A DNA stretch of 64,000 nucleotides from Macrosoma leucophasiata (GCA_036365455.1 JAWQUS010000008.1:16289501-16353500); one strand, 5' to 3'; shown: positions 40,315-52,044, counted from the first letter of the stretch. A program made the numbers and translations. The notes: a model not told the origin generated them from the sequence alone.

Positions 40315-42643
40315 TATCACTATAAATTATTTTTTAACAACTTGGACGAAGGGAGTTCAAGGTATTACATTAATGGAAAATTATCTATACAATGAATAAA
40401 GGTAATGTTCAATTGGAAAAAGCGACTAAGTTCATAATAATATAATGATATTATGACAAAGAAAGAAAGACGTGTATTCATTTCTAGAGTTATAGGGACG
40501 CTCGTAATTTTAATCTAAGACGAAATATGAGCTAGGTTAACAATGACTAATACTTATCCATTGTCATGTTAGAGTACAACATATCCATGCTTTATATGTG
40601 ACAGGTTCTTTGAAAGCTTCGCTGTACTGAATTACCTCGATAAGAAACTTTATCCATTAGTAAGGCAACGCTGGACCCATTATTTTCCAACAAATACAAC
40701 CTATCAATGTTATTTGACGCTTATTGTATTGTTTATCCTCAAGCTTGAAAGGCAAGGTTACACAGCTGGCCTGAAGTAAGTGTATAGAATTACACGCACC
40801 TATAAAGAAATCAGCTTTAATATAGTTGTACATCTTACTTCATAATTTTTCCACTTGCATTACATAACTAAACGACGCAGAATGCTGGCACTGTTAAATT
40901 ATTTTACAATTTTAATTTGATGTGTTAGTAGATCTGCAAAGAGCTTTAAAGCTTTAGTTTTAGACAAATACACAAATAGCGTAGCACCCGAAGGTCGTGA
41001 TGGGTGATAACGTCCACAAGTCACGCAGCTAAAGTAATGCAGATAAAAGTAAATGAAGACGAATGAGCGTTCCGCCCTCGGGGTTCAGTGATGCTATTAT
41101 TTTATTGTGTCTACGAGCCAAAAATTTGAATAAGGAATCGAACACTTCAAAAATACATGGCAATTTTTTGATACACTAACAATTAAATAGAAATCTGCAA
41201 CGAATATATAAATTAAAAAAGTTTTAACATTTTAAGCGAGTTTAACATTTTTACAAATCACAAAAAGTGCACAACGTCGCTGAAGAAGATTTCACTTCAA
41301 AAAAAAAAAATACCTTCCTCAGTTCACACCAACAGCTCGAGTTAGCAAATTACAGCAAATTATATTTAAGTGTCATGTGCTTACCGCATACCTATTGACA
41401 TTCACAGAGCATTTTCAGATTCCTATTTATATTTCAAATTAAATGAGAATAATTGGAAATAGAATAGTTAATGGCTTTGTATCAATTTACGTCTAATAAG
41501 TTAGACGCGTACTGATTAACAACTACCAATTAATCCAAATAATATAATATGGTTACTGCGTCTCTGTGATTCTGTATAAGGTTTCATCTACACCTACGTA
41601 GATATTGAAATATTATATTTATCAGGTGCCCAAAATGATGTGTATTAAAACTGGATAATGAAATTGAATTAAAATTTTATTATGTCCTAAAGTTTACTAC
41701 TTTTGAGGGGCTAGCGTTGGGACGTGACGACCCTACCTCCCACTATGGAAGAGAATGCTTCCAGTAAAAGAAAATTAGTAATTTAAAAAGTAATTTCACG
41801 TGTGTATTCTCCGAAGGCATATACAGGTAAAAACACATGTTTATACATGCACTCATAAATATCATCGCTTCAGAGGAAAGACGTCCACTGCTGGACAAAA
41901 GCCTTCCCGAAAGATACCTACAATAGGATTTTGGGCCATTTTGGGGAAGCAGCGTCCCACGATAAATTAATACGTTCGTTTTCTTTAGACTGTGATAAAA
42001 CTATAGCGATAGTTTCATCACCGCATCCCAAGCATGGTAATTGTGGGATATTCTCCCCAAAATTGAGTTATGTACTATGTCATCTTTATACATAACTTTT
42101 AAGAACATTTACATACTAAAAGAAAAATATAATTGAGTTTATTCTCACTTCAGATGTAATTCAAACCCACGTTCGACCGAAGGCGTGTAATGTAAATTTT
42201 CGAGGTTATTTAACATGAGACAAATGATCAATTAAAGGCTTGATTGGTTTAACTGACTCCAATCCCCAATCAGCTGTTGGTTTAAGATTACATAAACCTC
42301 CACTCCCTCGGATACTTGAGAAATTTAACCCTTCAGCAATTAAGTTACCATTTAGTAGATTAATCTTACACAGTTCCAGTTCGTTACGTAGTGACTAAAT
42401 ATATCAAGGGCTCTCTTATTTCATTAGAGTCCATCGCATTTTCTTCATGGGTTTGTAAATAAAGGTAAATAACATTTCAATAAGAAATATGAAAATATTT
42501 TCAATTTAATTTGGTATTGATTGATATATTATAATGCCGAAATTAACATAGACAAGATGAAGATCATGTCAAATGTACATGTTACACCTACTCCTGTTAT
42601 GATCGAGGGTACTATGCTTGAAGTTGTTAACGTTTATTAATAC
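40315..42643. other. No recognisable gene; repeat scraps
   Basis: Recognisable scraps are an S2 SINE 3' end near 41800-41860 (GTAATTTCACGTGTGTATTC) and a minus-strand LINE tail at 41872-41960 (GACGTCCACTGCTGGACAAA, GGGAAGCAGCGTCCCACG). The rest is AT-rich. Confidence 0.45.
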
Positions 42644-42772
42644 CTGGAACACAGGGTCTAGTTGTTTGCCAACTTCGAAAAATAGGTCGATCGCCGAATT
42701 CAGCTCGATTGGGTAGTGCTCGGGAAGTAACGATACATCTTTTTGTCCACTCCAACCAGATGACGTCCACTC
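42644..42772 (-). CDS. Candidate internal coding exon, 43 codons, unidentified gene
   Basis: On the minus strand, ATAATTTCCAG precedes the exon and GTATTAATAAAC follows it, a canonical AG...GT pair. The exon is exactly 129 bp, phase 0 at both ends. It begins EWTSSGWSGQKDVSLLPEHY, continues PIELNSAIDLFFEVGKQL, and ends DPVFQ. The composition is balanced and GC is higher than its flanks. A decayed second copy at 54474-54534 keeps SAIDLFFEVG unchanged, which suggests past selection on the peptide. I do not recognise the protein. Neighbouring exons were not found, so this may be an exon in a large intron-rich gene on the minus strand, or a relic of one. The polypyrimidine tract is weak. Confidence 0.5.
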
Positions 42773-42801
42773 CTGGAAATTATTTATTTTTGAGAACATT
42801 T

Positions 42802-42840
42802 TACATTCTTTAGTAAAAAAATTTACTGAAGAATGTAAAA
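42802..42840. repeat. Hairpin, 18-19-bp arms, AAAA loop
   Basis: TTTTACATTCTTTAGTAAA pairs with TTTACTGAAGAATGTAAAA with one mismatch. Weaker pairing extends outwards to about 42776-42857. It lies directly upstream of the candidate exon's acceptor (in the intron as read on the minus strand). Confidence 0.75.
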
Positions 42841-42916
42841 AGTTTTTAAAAATAAATTATTTCTCAATTGTCCACAGAATTTGGCACATCGTCACATCAT
42901 ATTTTTGAAAATTTTC

Positions 42917-43062
42917 TCACTGGTGGTAGAACTCCAGTGAAGGAGCTCGCGAGCGTAGGCACCACTGCATTACCTAATGTACTTGCCGCTAAATAGTAGT
43001 GTTCAGCACTATCGTGTTCCGGTCAGGTGGTAATGTACGGCTCTGTAATTTCCAGCACAGAT
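42917..43062 (+). repeat. Metulj-like SINE, 5' half
   Basis: CTGGTGGTAGAACTCCAGTG through GTAATTTCCAGCACAG; it stops there, and the 3' half is absent. Confidence 0.85.
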
Positions 43063-43121
43063 TATGAATAAAATAATCATTTACACAAAGCAAATTGAAA
43101 AGTTGTCAAGAAAAACTTGAC

Positions 43122-43490
43122 TATGAAATCTGAAAGATTGGCTTGGCTACGTTAAGTGCGTTTAAACGTTAAAGGTAAAGGGAATGTTTGAACCCTTTGA
43201 GCTGTAATGTAATAGAGCGTTACCGTCGTTGGTTAGGTATCCTATGAAATCTCAAAGTTTGACTTGGCTACGTTAAGTGCGTTTTAACGTTAAAGGCTAA
43301 AGGTAAAGGGAATGTTTGAACCCTTTGAGCTCTAATGTAATAGAACGTTACCGCCATTGGTTAGGTTTCCTTTGAAATCTCAAAGATTGACTTTGCTACG
43401 TTAAGTTCGTTTAAACGGTAAAGGCCATTGTTTGAACCCTTTGAGCTCTAATGTAATACGTAGAGCGTTACCGCCATTGGTTTGGTGTCT
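43122..43490 (+). repeat. Three-unit tandem repeat, about 120-bp period
   Basis: Units start at 43122, 43243 and 43371. Shared words are TGAAATCTCAAAGATTG, GCTACGTTAAGTGCGTTT, TGTTTGAACCCTTTGAGCTC and GCGTTACCGCCATTGGTT. Unit lengths (121, 128, about 120) vary by small indels. No ORF is conserved across units. Confidence 0.88.
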
Positions 43491-45660
43491 TAAATACTCG
43501 AATGTCCCTCTTCTTAGACAATTTTCAATAAGAAGGAAATATCCTTCTTAATGAAAATACTCTAAGAATTTGCCGATTGACCATTTCAAGTGTTGTTTAT
43601 TGATGTACATTTAAGTCCATTGAAGGACTGTGCAACTTTCATTAAAAGCTGCTCACAAATGTGTTCCGAAGTTCCCGAACCTCTTTAGGTAATACGTTTC
43701 GATTGAATGAAAATGCGCTACATGTTTGCGGGTGAAAATGTGATGTTTGTACAAACACGGAACACTTCATATAAATCATTCACATACAGTGATTTGCAGG
43801 TTGTATAAACGAAATAAAATACAGAATTTTATTCGCTACCGAATAAAATTCCCATAGGTTATTTTATAAGTTGTTTATATATTTAAGGGTCAAGAGTTTT
43901 AGGAATCTGCGTGTATTCGAGTGCAACCTGTAAGCATTTGATAATTTTATCCACCTAAAAATTAAGATATTATTATATACCTACTTAAATGTTTTAAACC
44001 TACATATTCATAAAATTAAATTAAAAGGCGCTGCTTTTTCTAATCATTTGTCCTGACTAACTAGAGAACGTAGTAGACACTACAGTATACAGTATTGTAG
44101 ATAGAATAGCCAGAATTAGTGAGTTACAGAAGCTAAAATGTTGAACCTAGATTGATTGAAATACAGTTGCTGACTACGAAAAAACGATGGACCAGGTTTT
44201 TTGAATTCACGTTTGGCTGGCTGGAAACAGGAATTATGTTTTGTACGGAAGTTGCGTTGTTTTTTTTAATGCTAGTAACATGCAAATAGGAATTGAATAA
44301 TTTATTACAAATGAAAACTTTTAGACAAATATTTTAATATGGCGTTGCATTTCGGCACCGCAACTTCTATGTTTTAACACTACCATTCGCGATAGATAAG
44401 GCAATGAGGAACTGCGAATGCGAACTCTACTACCAGTATGAAATAGTATCTTCAAGTGGATGTATAAATGAATACGTGTTTAAAGGCAATAAGCTATTTA
44501 GCTATTTCCGGATTTATCTTTTAGCGAGGGATTGGATTGGATATGGGAAAAAAACATGTTTCGAGGTGGCAGCATATCTTTATATCATACTTGAAGTTCC
44601 GGCGAGAACGGAAACATTTTGATAATTAAAATCAAACAGATTCACAGTACCTAAACTGTAGCCGGATTTATTTCGTGAGACGTATTTCTCGTGCCTTTCA
44701 TTGTTTCGCTAATTTCTTTGACATTAATCGTCACATTCACCATCTTTGTTCACGGTCATGAAAATGTGATGGATGGGACCACAATTCTAAGTGGCATACT
44801 TTTATATGCTGTTTGTGGAAAGGAAATATTATTTCACTTTTTATGTTACCGCCGTGTTTTATGTATCTAATGGGCATAAAGTCGCGGCTGACGGTAAGAA
44901 AACAAAGGCCTTTATTTCAGGTGCGTTCGTGTCTGACGCAGGAAGTAATATGACATTACCATGTACTACCGTTTCTGTCATTACCGTCTCCAGAGATGGC
45001 AGAGAGGGGCAGGAAGGAACTCTAAATATTAAAATTGGTTACTTGAACAGCAACATTGATTTGTTTATCAGACATATGGCGGCTCCTCTTGAGACGGCAT
45101 TCGTCTACTTCTAAGCGAACGCAAAAGACTCTCAGCTTAAATAAAGTAGATGTTGCGAGCTGGTTCGTACACGTCCTCAAAAAAATGGGTAAATTAAAGA
45201 AGAATCCGAAAAAAATACAATTAATTTATTCAAGAATATATTTAAGAGTTACAACCACATTTAATTCAAACAATTTTATCATTTTCAACTATGTTTAACA
45301 TGGCGGCGATACAGCCGACACTTGGGATCAATCGATTTCCATAGGACTATTTAGAAAAAAATACTTTTTTCTCCAAGTACTATATAATCAAAATACAATT
45401 TTAAAAATGAAAATGTCAACATGACATTGCCCGTCATATTCGCCATGTTGGTTTTGAGTTGCAATTCTAACTGCAAATAATGTTTTGTAACTGCAAACAT
45501 AGCTAAATAAGTGAAAATATGCAGTACACGTAGTAACACGTTTTTATACTGATTTTGCCTATTTAATGATATTGTGTACAATACATGGCCGGAGGTCCAT
45601 ACATTTTTGCAACATCTCCTTTATGAACCTGCAATTTATAAAGACGTAGATCCAATTCTC
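43491..45660. other. No recognisable gene
   Basis: It includes a perfect 12-bp hairpin at 43824-43851 (GAATTTTATTCG/CGAATAAAATTC, loop CTAC) and a LINE scrap at 43887-43925 (GGTCAAGAGTTTTAGGAATC). A 107-codon plus frame (44791-45114) has no recognised domain. Confidence 0.4.
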
Positions 45661-45663
45661 GGC

Positions 45664-45894
45664 TTATAACAGTACAGGAGGACGCATAAGAGATGTGCTA
45701 GTCGTCAGTTGGTAATAACCGGAATAACGACACGCAGGTTGGGGCGGGAATAGACGGCGGCGCTTAGTTCGGGTGTTTGTAGAGCGTTGTAAGTGATCAT
45801 TCATCGTTGGGGTGACCATCGTGGTGTCATCATCACGATCTTTTAGGACGCGTCTTTGTCGTCTCCTTCTTTTTCCAGTAAATTGAACTGACAT
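45664..45894 (-). CDS. Arg-rich short ORF, low confidence
   Basis: The frame from an ATG at 45892-45894 starts MSVQFTGKRRRRQRRVLKDR and contains TKRRRLFPPQPACRYSGYY before a stop at 45664. It is 76 codons and GC-richer than the flanks. Two basic clusters could act as nuclear-targeting or RNA-binding segments. No family is recognised. A SINE abuts its 5' side at 45908, so the frame may be truncated or a remnant of a transposon protein. Confidence 0.22.
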   Translation of the reverse strand: MSVQFTGKRRRRQRRVLKDRDDDTTMVTPTMNDHLQRSTNTRTKRRRLFPPQPACRYSGYYQLTTSTSLMRPPVLL

Positions 45895-45907
45895 CTTTGC
45901 ACTTGGC

Positions 45908-46110
45908 GACCCGGTTAGTCCAGCGGTGTGAGATGGCCGTTTGATTCGAAGGGTCGCGGGTTCGATCCCCGCACCGGGACATATATTTGTATGGCCTACA
46001 GATATTTGTTTCGGGTCTGGGTGTTTGTGTATGTGTTGTATGTGTACAACGGCACCCACGACACAGGTTTATACCTCCTGTGGGACTGTGAGTGTAAGCG
46101 TATTTTTTAT
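45908..46110 (+). repeat. tRNA-derived SINE (family S1)
   Basis: The tRNA-like head GACCCGGTTAGTCCAGCGGT (A box) and GCGGGTTCGATCCCCGC (B box and a perfect T arm) ends CCGGGAC, pairing 6 of 7 with the first bases. The D and anticodon arms do not fold properly, so it is not a working tRNA. The body GTCTGGGTGTTTGTGTATGT and GGCACCCACGACACAGG is typical of lepidopteran SINEs (recalled). Confidence 0.8.
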
Positions 46111-46219
46111 ATATTTTTTTTATTTATCTGTTATACATACATACAAACATAAACCCGGCAAGTTGCCTTGGATTCAAACTGTTCTTGCCTCCCCTTGATG
46201 TTTGACAACGCCCTTGGTA

Positions 46220-46763
46220 GGTTAGAATCCCACTGCAGAATCATTTCGTTCATCCAGATATGCTTCAAACTTAATTCTTACGCATATTTATGATCTAGAG
46301 AATATAATTCACTAGGTTGCCTATCAAAATTTGGCCGTAAGTCTTGTATTTTTATTTCAATTATTTTATCGTTAACAGCCAGCAACTTTTATTTTGCGGC
46401 CGATTTAATTTGGCTCCCGTAGGTATATAATAACAATAAGAAAAAAAAATAGCTTTAATTTGTATATAAATAATGCATGTACGTTATGGACGTAAAAAGT
46501 TATTGGGCCGGAACGAAAATATGTAGGGGCGGCCAAGTGCGCAACAGCAGCCGGTATTTTTCAGAGTCTTTATACACATATTGCCGTGAAGTGAACGATA
46601 TTTAAAAAAAAAACTTTTCCTTAAAAAAATATAAAGAAATTGCAGCCATTTTTTTATAGGCAATCTAGTGGATATAATATATTCTAGATTATAAATATGC
46701 GTAAAAATTACGTTTGCAGCATATCTGGATGAACGAAATGCATCCTCCAGTGGGATCCTAACC
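46220..46763. mobile_element. TA-flanked MITE, copy 2 (longer, inverted interior)
   Basis: GGTTAGAATCCCACTGCAGA at left faces AGTGGGATCCTAACC at right, with TA at 46218-46219 and 46764-46765. The interior matches 14953-15278 in reverse. About 200 extra bp (46430-46600) are present here. Confidence 0.75.
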
Positions 46764-46847
46764 TATGGGTATAGCGCAGTAAATAATATTAACACAGCAT
46801 AATTTTGTGTCTTTACTAAATTACAATAACCATAGATAAACTATGCA

Positions 46848-48655
46848 AGAATGCAAGAATACAAGCAGCCTGTCGTAGAGATGGCAATTCAGCACTTCAA
46901 AACATCTGTGTCGAGCTGGAACAACAGGCAGTGAAATAGGACCTACACACTAAAATAAGAACCATAACACGGCAATTTAAACCAAAGAACTGGGCTGTAG
47001 AAAGCTGCAATGGCAATACTGTAACGGAAATAAAGGAAATTGTAAACGTGTGGCAGGAGTATTGCATGTCTTTATTCACTGACTCTACTATACGTACATC
47101 CAGCTCTTATCCCTCCCCAAACGAAAAGGAATCAAGTATACTGAAAGATGAAATTCGTGCTGCAATAAAACATCTAAAACGCGGCAAAGCAATTTTATTG
47201 GTATAGATGAAATACCTATCGAGGTCATTCAGGATATGGGAGAGATTGCCATCTGCTGTCGAATATGGGATACTGGCGAATGGCCGACGGACTGGTATTG
47301 ATCACTATTTTTACCACTTCATAAAATGGGATCGACCCGAAAGTGCAATAACTACAGCTAATTTTGCTTATATCACATGCAAGTAAAGTCCTACTGCATA
47401 TGCATATACTCAATACCAGACTTCAACTATATCTAAATCGTGAGATAGCACCGGAACAGGCAGGCTTTGTAAAAGGCCGCGAAACTAGGGAACAAATCCT
47501 TATCCTTAGGCAAATTAAAGAGAAGTCACGTGAATTTAACAACCCCTTATATATCTGCTTCGTGGATTTCCGTAAAGCTTTGGATACTGTTAAATGGCAT
47601 AAACTGTGGGGTGTTCTTCAGGAAATGGGAGTACCAAACCACTTAATATATCTCATACTAAAACTCTACGAAGATGGGACGGCGGCTGTCCGGGTTCACG
47701 GAATGGACTCTGGAACCTTCAAGACTCAGGCTGGGGTTTAACAGGGATGTATCCTATCACCGTTGTTATTTAAGCTAAGAGAATTGTGCTGGAGAAGTGG
47801 TGTTAAGGCGTGTCCATTGGGGGCCAGATGATGTCGAATGTGCGATATGCTGACGATACGACTCTACTTGCTACAACAGAAGATGACATAAAAAACCTCC
47901 TTGAACTCCTAGAAAGACCAGCATTGACTTTGGTCTCGCCATAAACCGAGACAAAACCAAAAGCATGATAGTCGATCGCAGAACAAGTAACAAACCGGAC
48001 ACAAAGATAATAGCGAACTGCGAAGCTGTCCGGAGCTACATTTATCTAGGTTCCAACATCATCAATAGCGGCGGCTGTTTTGAGGAGATCAAGAGGCGTT
48101 GCGCAATAACAAGATCAGCAACTGAAAAGCTCACTAAGATATGGAAAGACCGTCGGATAACTAAGAATACTAAAGTCCATCTAATGAATTGCCTGGTCTT
48201 TTCAATCTTCCTTTATGGAACGTGGACGCTTAGTATGCAAGATAGGAGGAAGATTGGCGCCCTAGAGATGTGGTACTGGCGACGCCTTCTAAAGATAAGT
48301 TGGACTGCCCATAGAACAAACGCATCCATACTTAAAGAACTTAAAATAAAACAAAGGCTCTCGTCTACTGTCCAATTACGAGTCCTCAAGTTCTTTGGTC
48401 ACGTCACCCGTAAACCCGACTCTATGGAGCGCCTAGTAGTGCAAGGGCGAGTGGAAGGCAGAAGATCACGGGGTCGGTTCCCAATCAGGTGGACTGACCT
48501 TATTAAAACCAAAACTGTCTCCTCCATCACAGAGTGTACCCGCAGTGCCACACATAGAGACCGGTGGAGAGCAATCGCGAAGGCTGCGGTCAATACTGAG
48601 AGACCATAATCACGACCACTCTGCCAAGAGTGAACGACTGAGAAGAGAAGAAGAC
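46848..48655 (+). pseudogene. RTE-like LINE, reverse-transcriptase remnant
   Basis: The plus strand encodes pieces of a non-LTR reverse transcriptase in several frames: KNWAVESCNG..., then (47364-47741) APEQAGFVKGRETREQ and ICFVDFRKALDTV with the first catalytic Asp, then YADD at 47846-47857 in another frame, then (47965-48609) the C-terminal region with YIYLGSNIINSGG, WYWRRLLKISWT and RVLKFFGHVTRK. At least two frameshifts and one stop (after KTQAGV) break it, and the endonuclease domain is absent. Motifs and layout fit the RTE clade of endonuclease/reverse-transcriptase LINEs. The 3' tail ends near 48655. Confidence 0.85.
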
Positions 48656-49416
48656 AAACTATATTTGATATTATTCTCTTCAAATATATTCTCAATCCAA
48701 ATGTTAGGAACAACAAATTCTTGACTTTGAATTATTAAAATTTAAATTACGTGTCAGAAAATTAAATGATAATTTCTACATTCAGTTAATTTGAAAATCA
48801 TAAAGCTTGAGCTTCTCCGTGACTCGCAAGCTTATCACATCGATATAAGACGCAAACAAAGAGCCGCGGCACGTGTAGAGTTCATTCAAACTTTTTTAAG
48901 TACGCAGTAGACATGCAAATGCGCTGATATCGGCATACAGAAAACAAATAAAAAGGGAAATGGAGAACAAAGAAACAGATGAAAACGAAAAAGATCCAAA
49001 TAAAAATTAACGTATTTGTTACAAATCATGTGAACCTACTTCCACATTTACGAAGGCAATTACAAATTCGATGTTCATCAAATTTGTGGTTGATTGGAGT
49101 GGCAAGAAAATATTTGGGGTAGTACTGAAACTTTTGATTCTTAAAAATATATTATTATATATTAAAAACAAATATTAGGAACTACTACGTGCACTTGATG
49201 TAAAAGAATTAATCTATATTATTACCTATATGCATATGGATAAAAGGCACAAACCGCCTCACCGACTTATAGGTATACTCGTATCAACGCACAGCCGAAA
49301 CTACTATACCTACCTAGATACTTAAAACTTGGTAACTTTCATGATGTAAGTAAGTGAATATTAAGAAAGGATGTTTAGAAACGCAATTCTGTTTTTATTT
49401 GTTCTGTTTTTATTGT
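48656..49416. other. No recognisable gene
   Basis: AT-rich; nothing supported. Confidence 0.5.
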
Positions 49417-50710
49417 GGTTGGGGAAAAAGTTTCTTCGCATTTTTTAAGGTAATTCAAAACATTTTTTAATATAGTTTATTTAAATTTAACTAAAGTATG
49501 TATGTACCATTTTGTTCGATAACCTTTTGCCATCTTGTAGGTAGGGACATGATCCCATGCCTAAAAAAATTTTGGGACTTCTCATCAAAATACCGCGACA
49601 AGTGGATTTGGCAGTTCTCTCGTGATGTTAACCTAACATGGCATAAAGAATTCTGAAGAGACCGAAACAGGTGGAAATCTGAAGGTGCAAGGTCAGGACT
49701 ATACGGCGGATGCATTAACACCTCCCAGCCAAACTCTCTTAATTTTTGCTGAGTGGCTATAGATGTGTGAGGTCTAGCGTTATCATGATGAAACACCACA
49801 CCCCTTCTGTTGATCAATTCCGGCCGCTTTCTCTCAACTTCTTGCTTCATCTGCTCAATCTCATCAGTTGTTCGCAGTAGAGTTCAGAATCGATAGTCTT
49901 GCCTGGTGGTAATAGCTCATAATGAATAATGCCCTTCCAATCCCACCACACACACAACATCGCCTTATTGCGAGTTAACCCGGGTTTCGCCACAGTCTGT
50001 GAAGCCTGACCGGCCTTTGACCACGACCTTTTTCGCACGTTCTTGTCGTACGTGATAAACTTTTCATCACCAGTTATCAGCTTCTTCAAAAATGATTCGG
50101 TTTCATTACGTCGTAATAAAAAATCACAAATGAGTACACGGTTCATTAGGTTTCTTTCAGTGAGCTCGTAAGGTACCCAAATATCGAGCTTTTTTTTGTA
50201 CCCAGCTTTTTTCAAATGCGCCAAAACTGTTTTGTGATCAATTCTCAGTTCTTCAGCTACGTCGTAACTACTGATATGTCGATCTAGCTCCACTTTTTCA
50301 AAAATGGCATCCATTTTATCCGTAATAGGGCGACCAAAGCGAGGTGCATCTTTGACATCAAAATTTCCGGATTGAAAACGCTTAAACCAAATTTGTGCTA
50401 CTCTCACAGACACTGCACTAGGTCCATAAACATTGCAAATTTTTTTCGCGGCTTGCGTTGTATTTTTACCTTTTTTGTAGTAAAATTTTAAAATGTATCG
50501 AATTTCTTCATTAGATTCACTCATGTTGACAGTACGAAAAACAAATGAAAATCACACATTTGTCTAATTTGAATTTGGAATTATGTTCTTTAAAATTTTA
50601 ACTTTCAATGATACTCGTACTAAAACCAGCCAGATGCAAATACTACAGCCAAAGAGATTTAATTACAAGTTCATACATACTATAAATGCGAAAAGACTTT
50701 TTCCCCAACC
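49417..50710 (-). mobile_element. mariner transposon, nearly complete (1294 bp)
   Basis: The termini GGTTGGGGAAAAAGTTTCTT (49417) and the inverted GACTTTTTCCCCAACC (to 50710) form about 23-bp TIRs with two mismatches. TA follows the right end; the left has TG, a probable mutated TA. The length is standard for mariner. It contains one minus-strand transposase gene with a single frameshift. Confidence 0.92.
49491..50524 (-). pseudogene. mariner transposase, one frameshift
   Basis: The transposase cuts and pastes the element at TA sites. The first frame (50524 to 49847, 225 codons, starting MSESNEEIRYILKFYYKKGK) carries the N-terminal helix-turn-helix region, the WVPYEL linker motif and TGDEKF with the first catalytic Asp. 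The second frame (49850 to 49491) carries HDNARPHTS and YSPDLAPSD. The spacing gives the mariner D,D34D signature with all three acidic residues present. The frames overlap at ATGA, where a small indel shifts the reading frame after CEQLMRL. Combined length (about 344 residues) matches the family. The first frame has no internal stop, so decay is recent. Confidence 0.92.
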
Positions 50711-50818
50711 TATTTTATAGGGGTGATAGAGGGGTAATGAAATTCCATTAATTACAATAAAAAATAATAGGTCCGGGTGAAATGGACAAAATTATTAATT
50801 TCGAAGACAATAATAAAA

Positions 50819-51066
50819 CTAGCTGCCACGACGAACTTCGTATCGCCTTAGAGGTATAAAAAAATTGACAAAAAATAAAAAAAAAACATGTTAGGGATGG
50901 ACAACCATTGTCACTTAGGGATATGAAAAATAGATGTTGGCTGATCCTCAGACCTACCCAATAGGCACACAAAATTTCATGACAATCGGTTTAGCCTTTT
51001 CGGAAGAGTAATTATGGTAACTAACATTGTGACACGAGAATTTCATTTTTAATATCTTTATATAGA
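50819..51066 (-). mobile_element. Non-autonomous Helitron
   Basis: On the minus strand it starts TCTATATAAAGATATTAAAA, includes TTCTCGTGTCACAATGTTAG, and ends GTCGTGGCAGCTAG before T. Confidence 0.72.
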
Positions 51067-51109
51067 AAAGAGTAGAGATATAGAGAAGAGCAGATGTCAT
51101 TTTTAACCG

Positions 51110-51262
51110 AGTTCAAAAAACGAGAAGGTTCTCAATTCGTCCGATATATATATATATATTTTTTTGTATGTACGCGTACTTCGCCGAGATTCTAATTTAT
51201 GTAATTCTTTTTTTGTTTGTAATTGGTCTCATATAAATTTTATTCAGATAGGCCCACTAGTT
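51110..51262 (-). repeat. Unclassified repeat D, copy 2
   Basis: It matches 33398-33580 in inverted orientation (AACGAGAAGGTTCTCAATTC, CAGATAGGCCCA) and contains a TA microsatellite at 51150-51168. Confidence 0.6.
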
Positions 51263-51354
51263 CTTATCATTCATCATTTCAGTGCGCATACTATCTATCC
51301 CACCAACTGTTAATTAACATAACGTCAAGGGTTAGGTTTAGGTACATTATATTT

Positions 51355-51442
51355 CATTTTTCAATACAAATAGTCCGTATCTATCAAACCTTTGACACAT
51401 TATTTCATTGAGAGGCAATACGAAGTTTGCTGAGTCAGCTAG
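51355..51442 (+). mobile_element. Helitron 3' fragment
   Basis: AATAGTCCGTATCTATCAAA...TTTGCTGAGTCAGCTAG followed by T. The 5' half is missing. Confidence 0.7.
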
Positions 51443-51757
51443 TTGACTATACGAGTAAATTATCAACATTAAAACAATCAACAGGCAGCACACACCGGCG
51501 GACATTGCCGGCGAACCGAACATTTCACAGATAAATAATTGTTTATCTGTAAAATAAGTACAAAGTATTACAAAATATACTAGTATCTACTTAAAATGTA
51601 ACAAAGTTTCAAATTAAACATTGCCTGAACTAGGTAAAACCTGTGATGACCAAGATGATTGATGATTGAAATCATTGAGGGAACAATGAACTTTTTCATA
51701 AACAATTACTTATTAACGACTTCACTACACTACAGACGCAACAACTGTATTGTAGGA

Positions 51758-51955
51758 GTTTTGGCGGGAACTTTGAAGGAGGCATGTGGTGCTCTTAGTT
51801 AATTTCATTTTCTCGGTGCATTTTTGAGTATATTAAATAAAGTAGATGGCATTTTGTTTGATATAGGTTTATTACAGTGCCTGTGTATAGTGACATAGAA
51901 TTACAGAGCGAAAACACGTCCTTTCAAGTTGCCTCCAACAGACAAGAGTAAATGT
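51758..51955 (+). repeat. Repeat R3, copy 3, 5' half
   Basis: TTTTGGCGGGAACTTTGAAG, GTGGTGCTCTTAGTT and GTGCATTTTTGAGTATATTA match 6271-6460. The family continues to about 52040 (GTAGCCATCGCTTTACTCGA, GACTGACTGATAATTGG). Confidence 0.65.
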
Positions 51956-52044
51956 TCTGGTAAAGTAGCCATCGCTTTACTCGAATTACTGACTGACTCT
52001 GTCTGACTGACTGATAATTGGCTGACTGACTCTGGTTTTTACTG

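Noticed and set aside
44791..45114. 107-codon plus-strand ORF
   Set aside because: No recognised domain, mixed composition, and no splice or paralogue support.
45908..45982. Possible functional tRNA gene
   Set aside because: Only the acceptor and T arms pair. The D and anticodon arms fail, and the sequence continues into a known type of SINE body.
51150..51170. TA microsatellite as an origin or regulatory site
   Set aside because: Ordinary simple repeat within repeat D.
51758..51870. Solo LTR (TGTAGGAG...TTATTACA) in repeat R3
   Set aside because: No matching 4-6-bp target duplication is found, and the family continues to an A-run end, so an LTR call is not supported.
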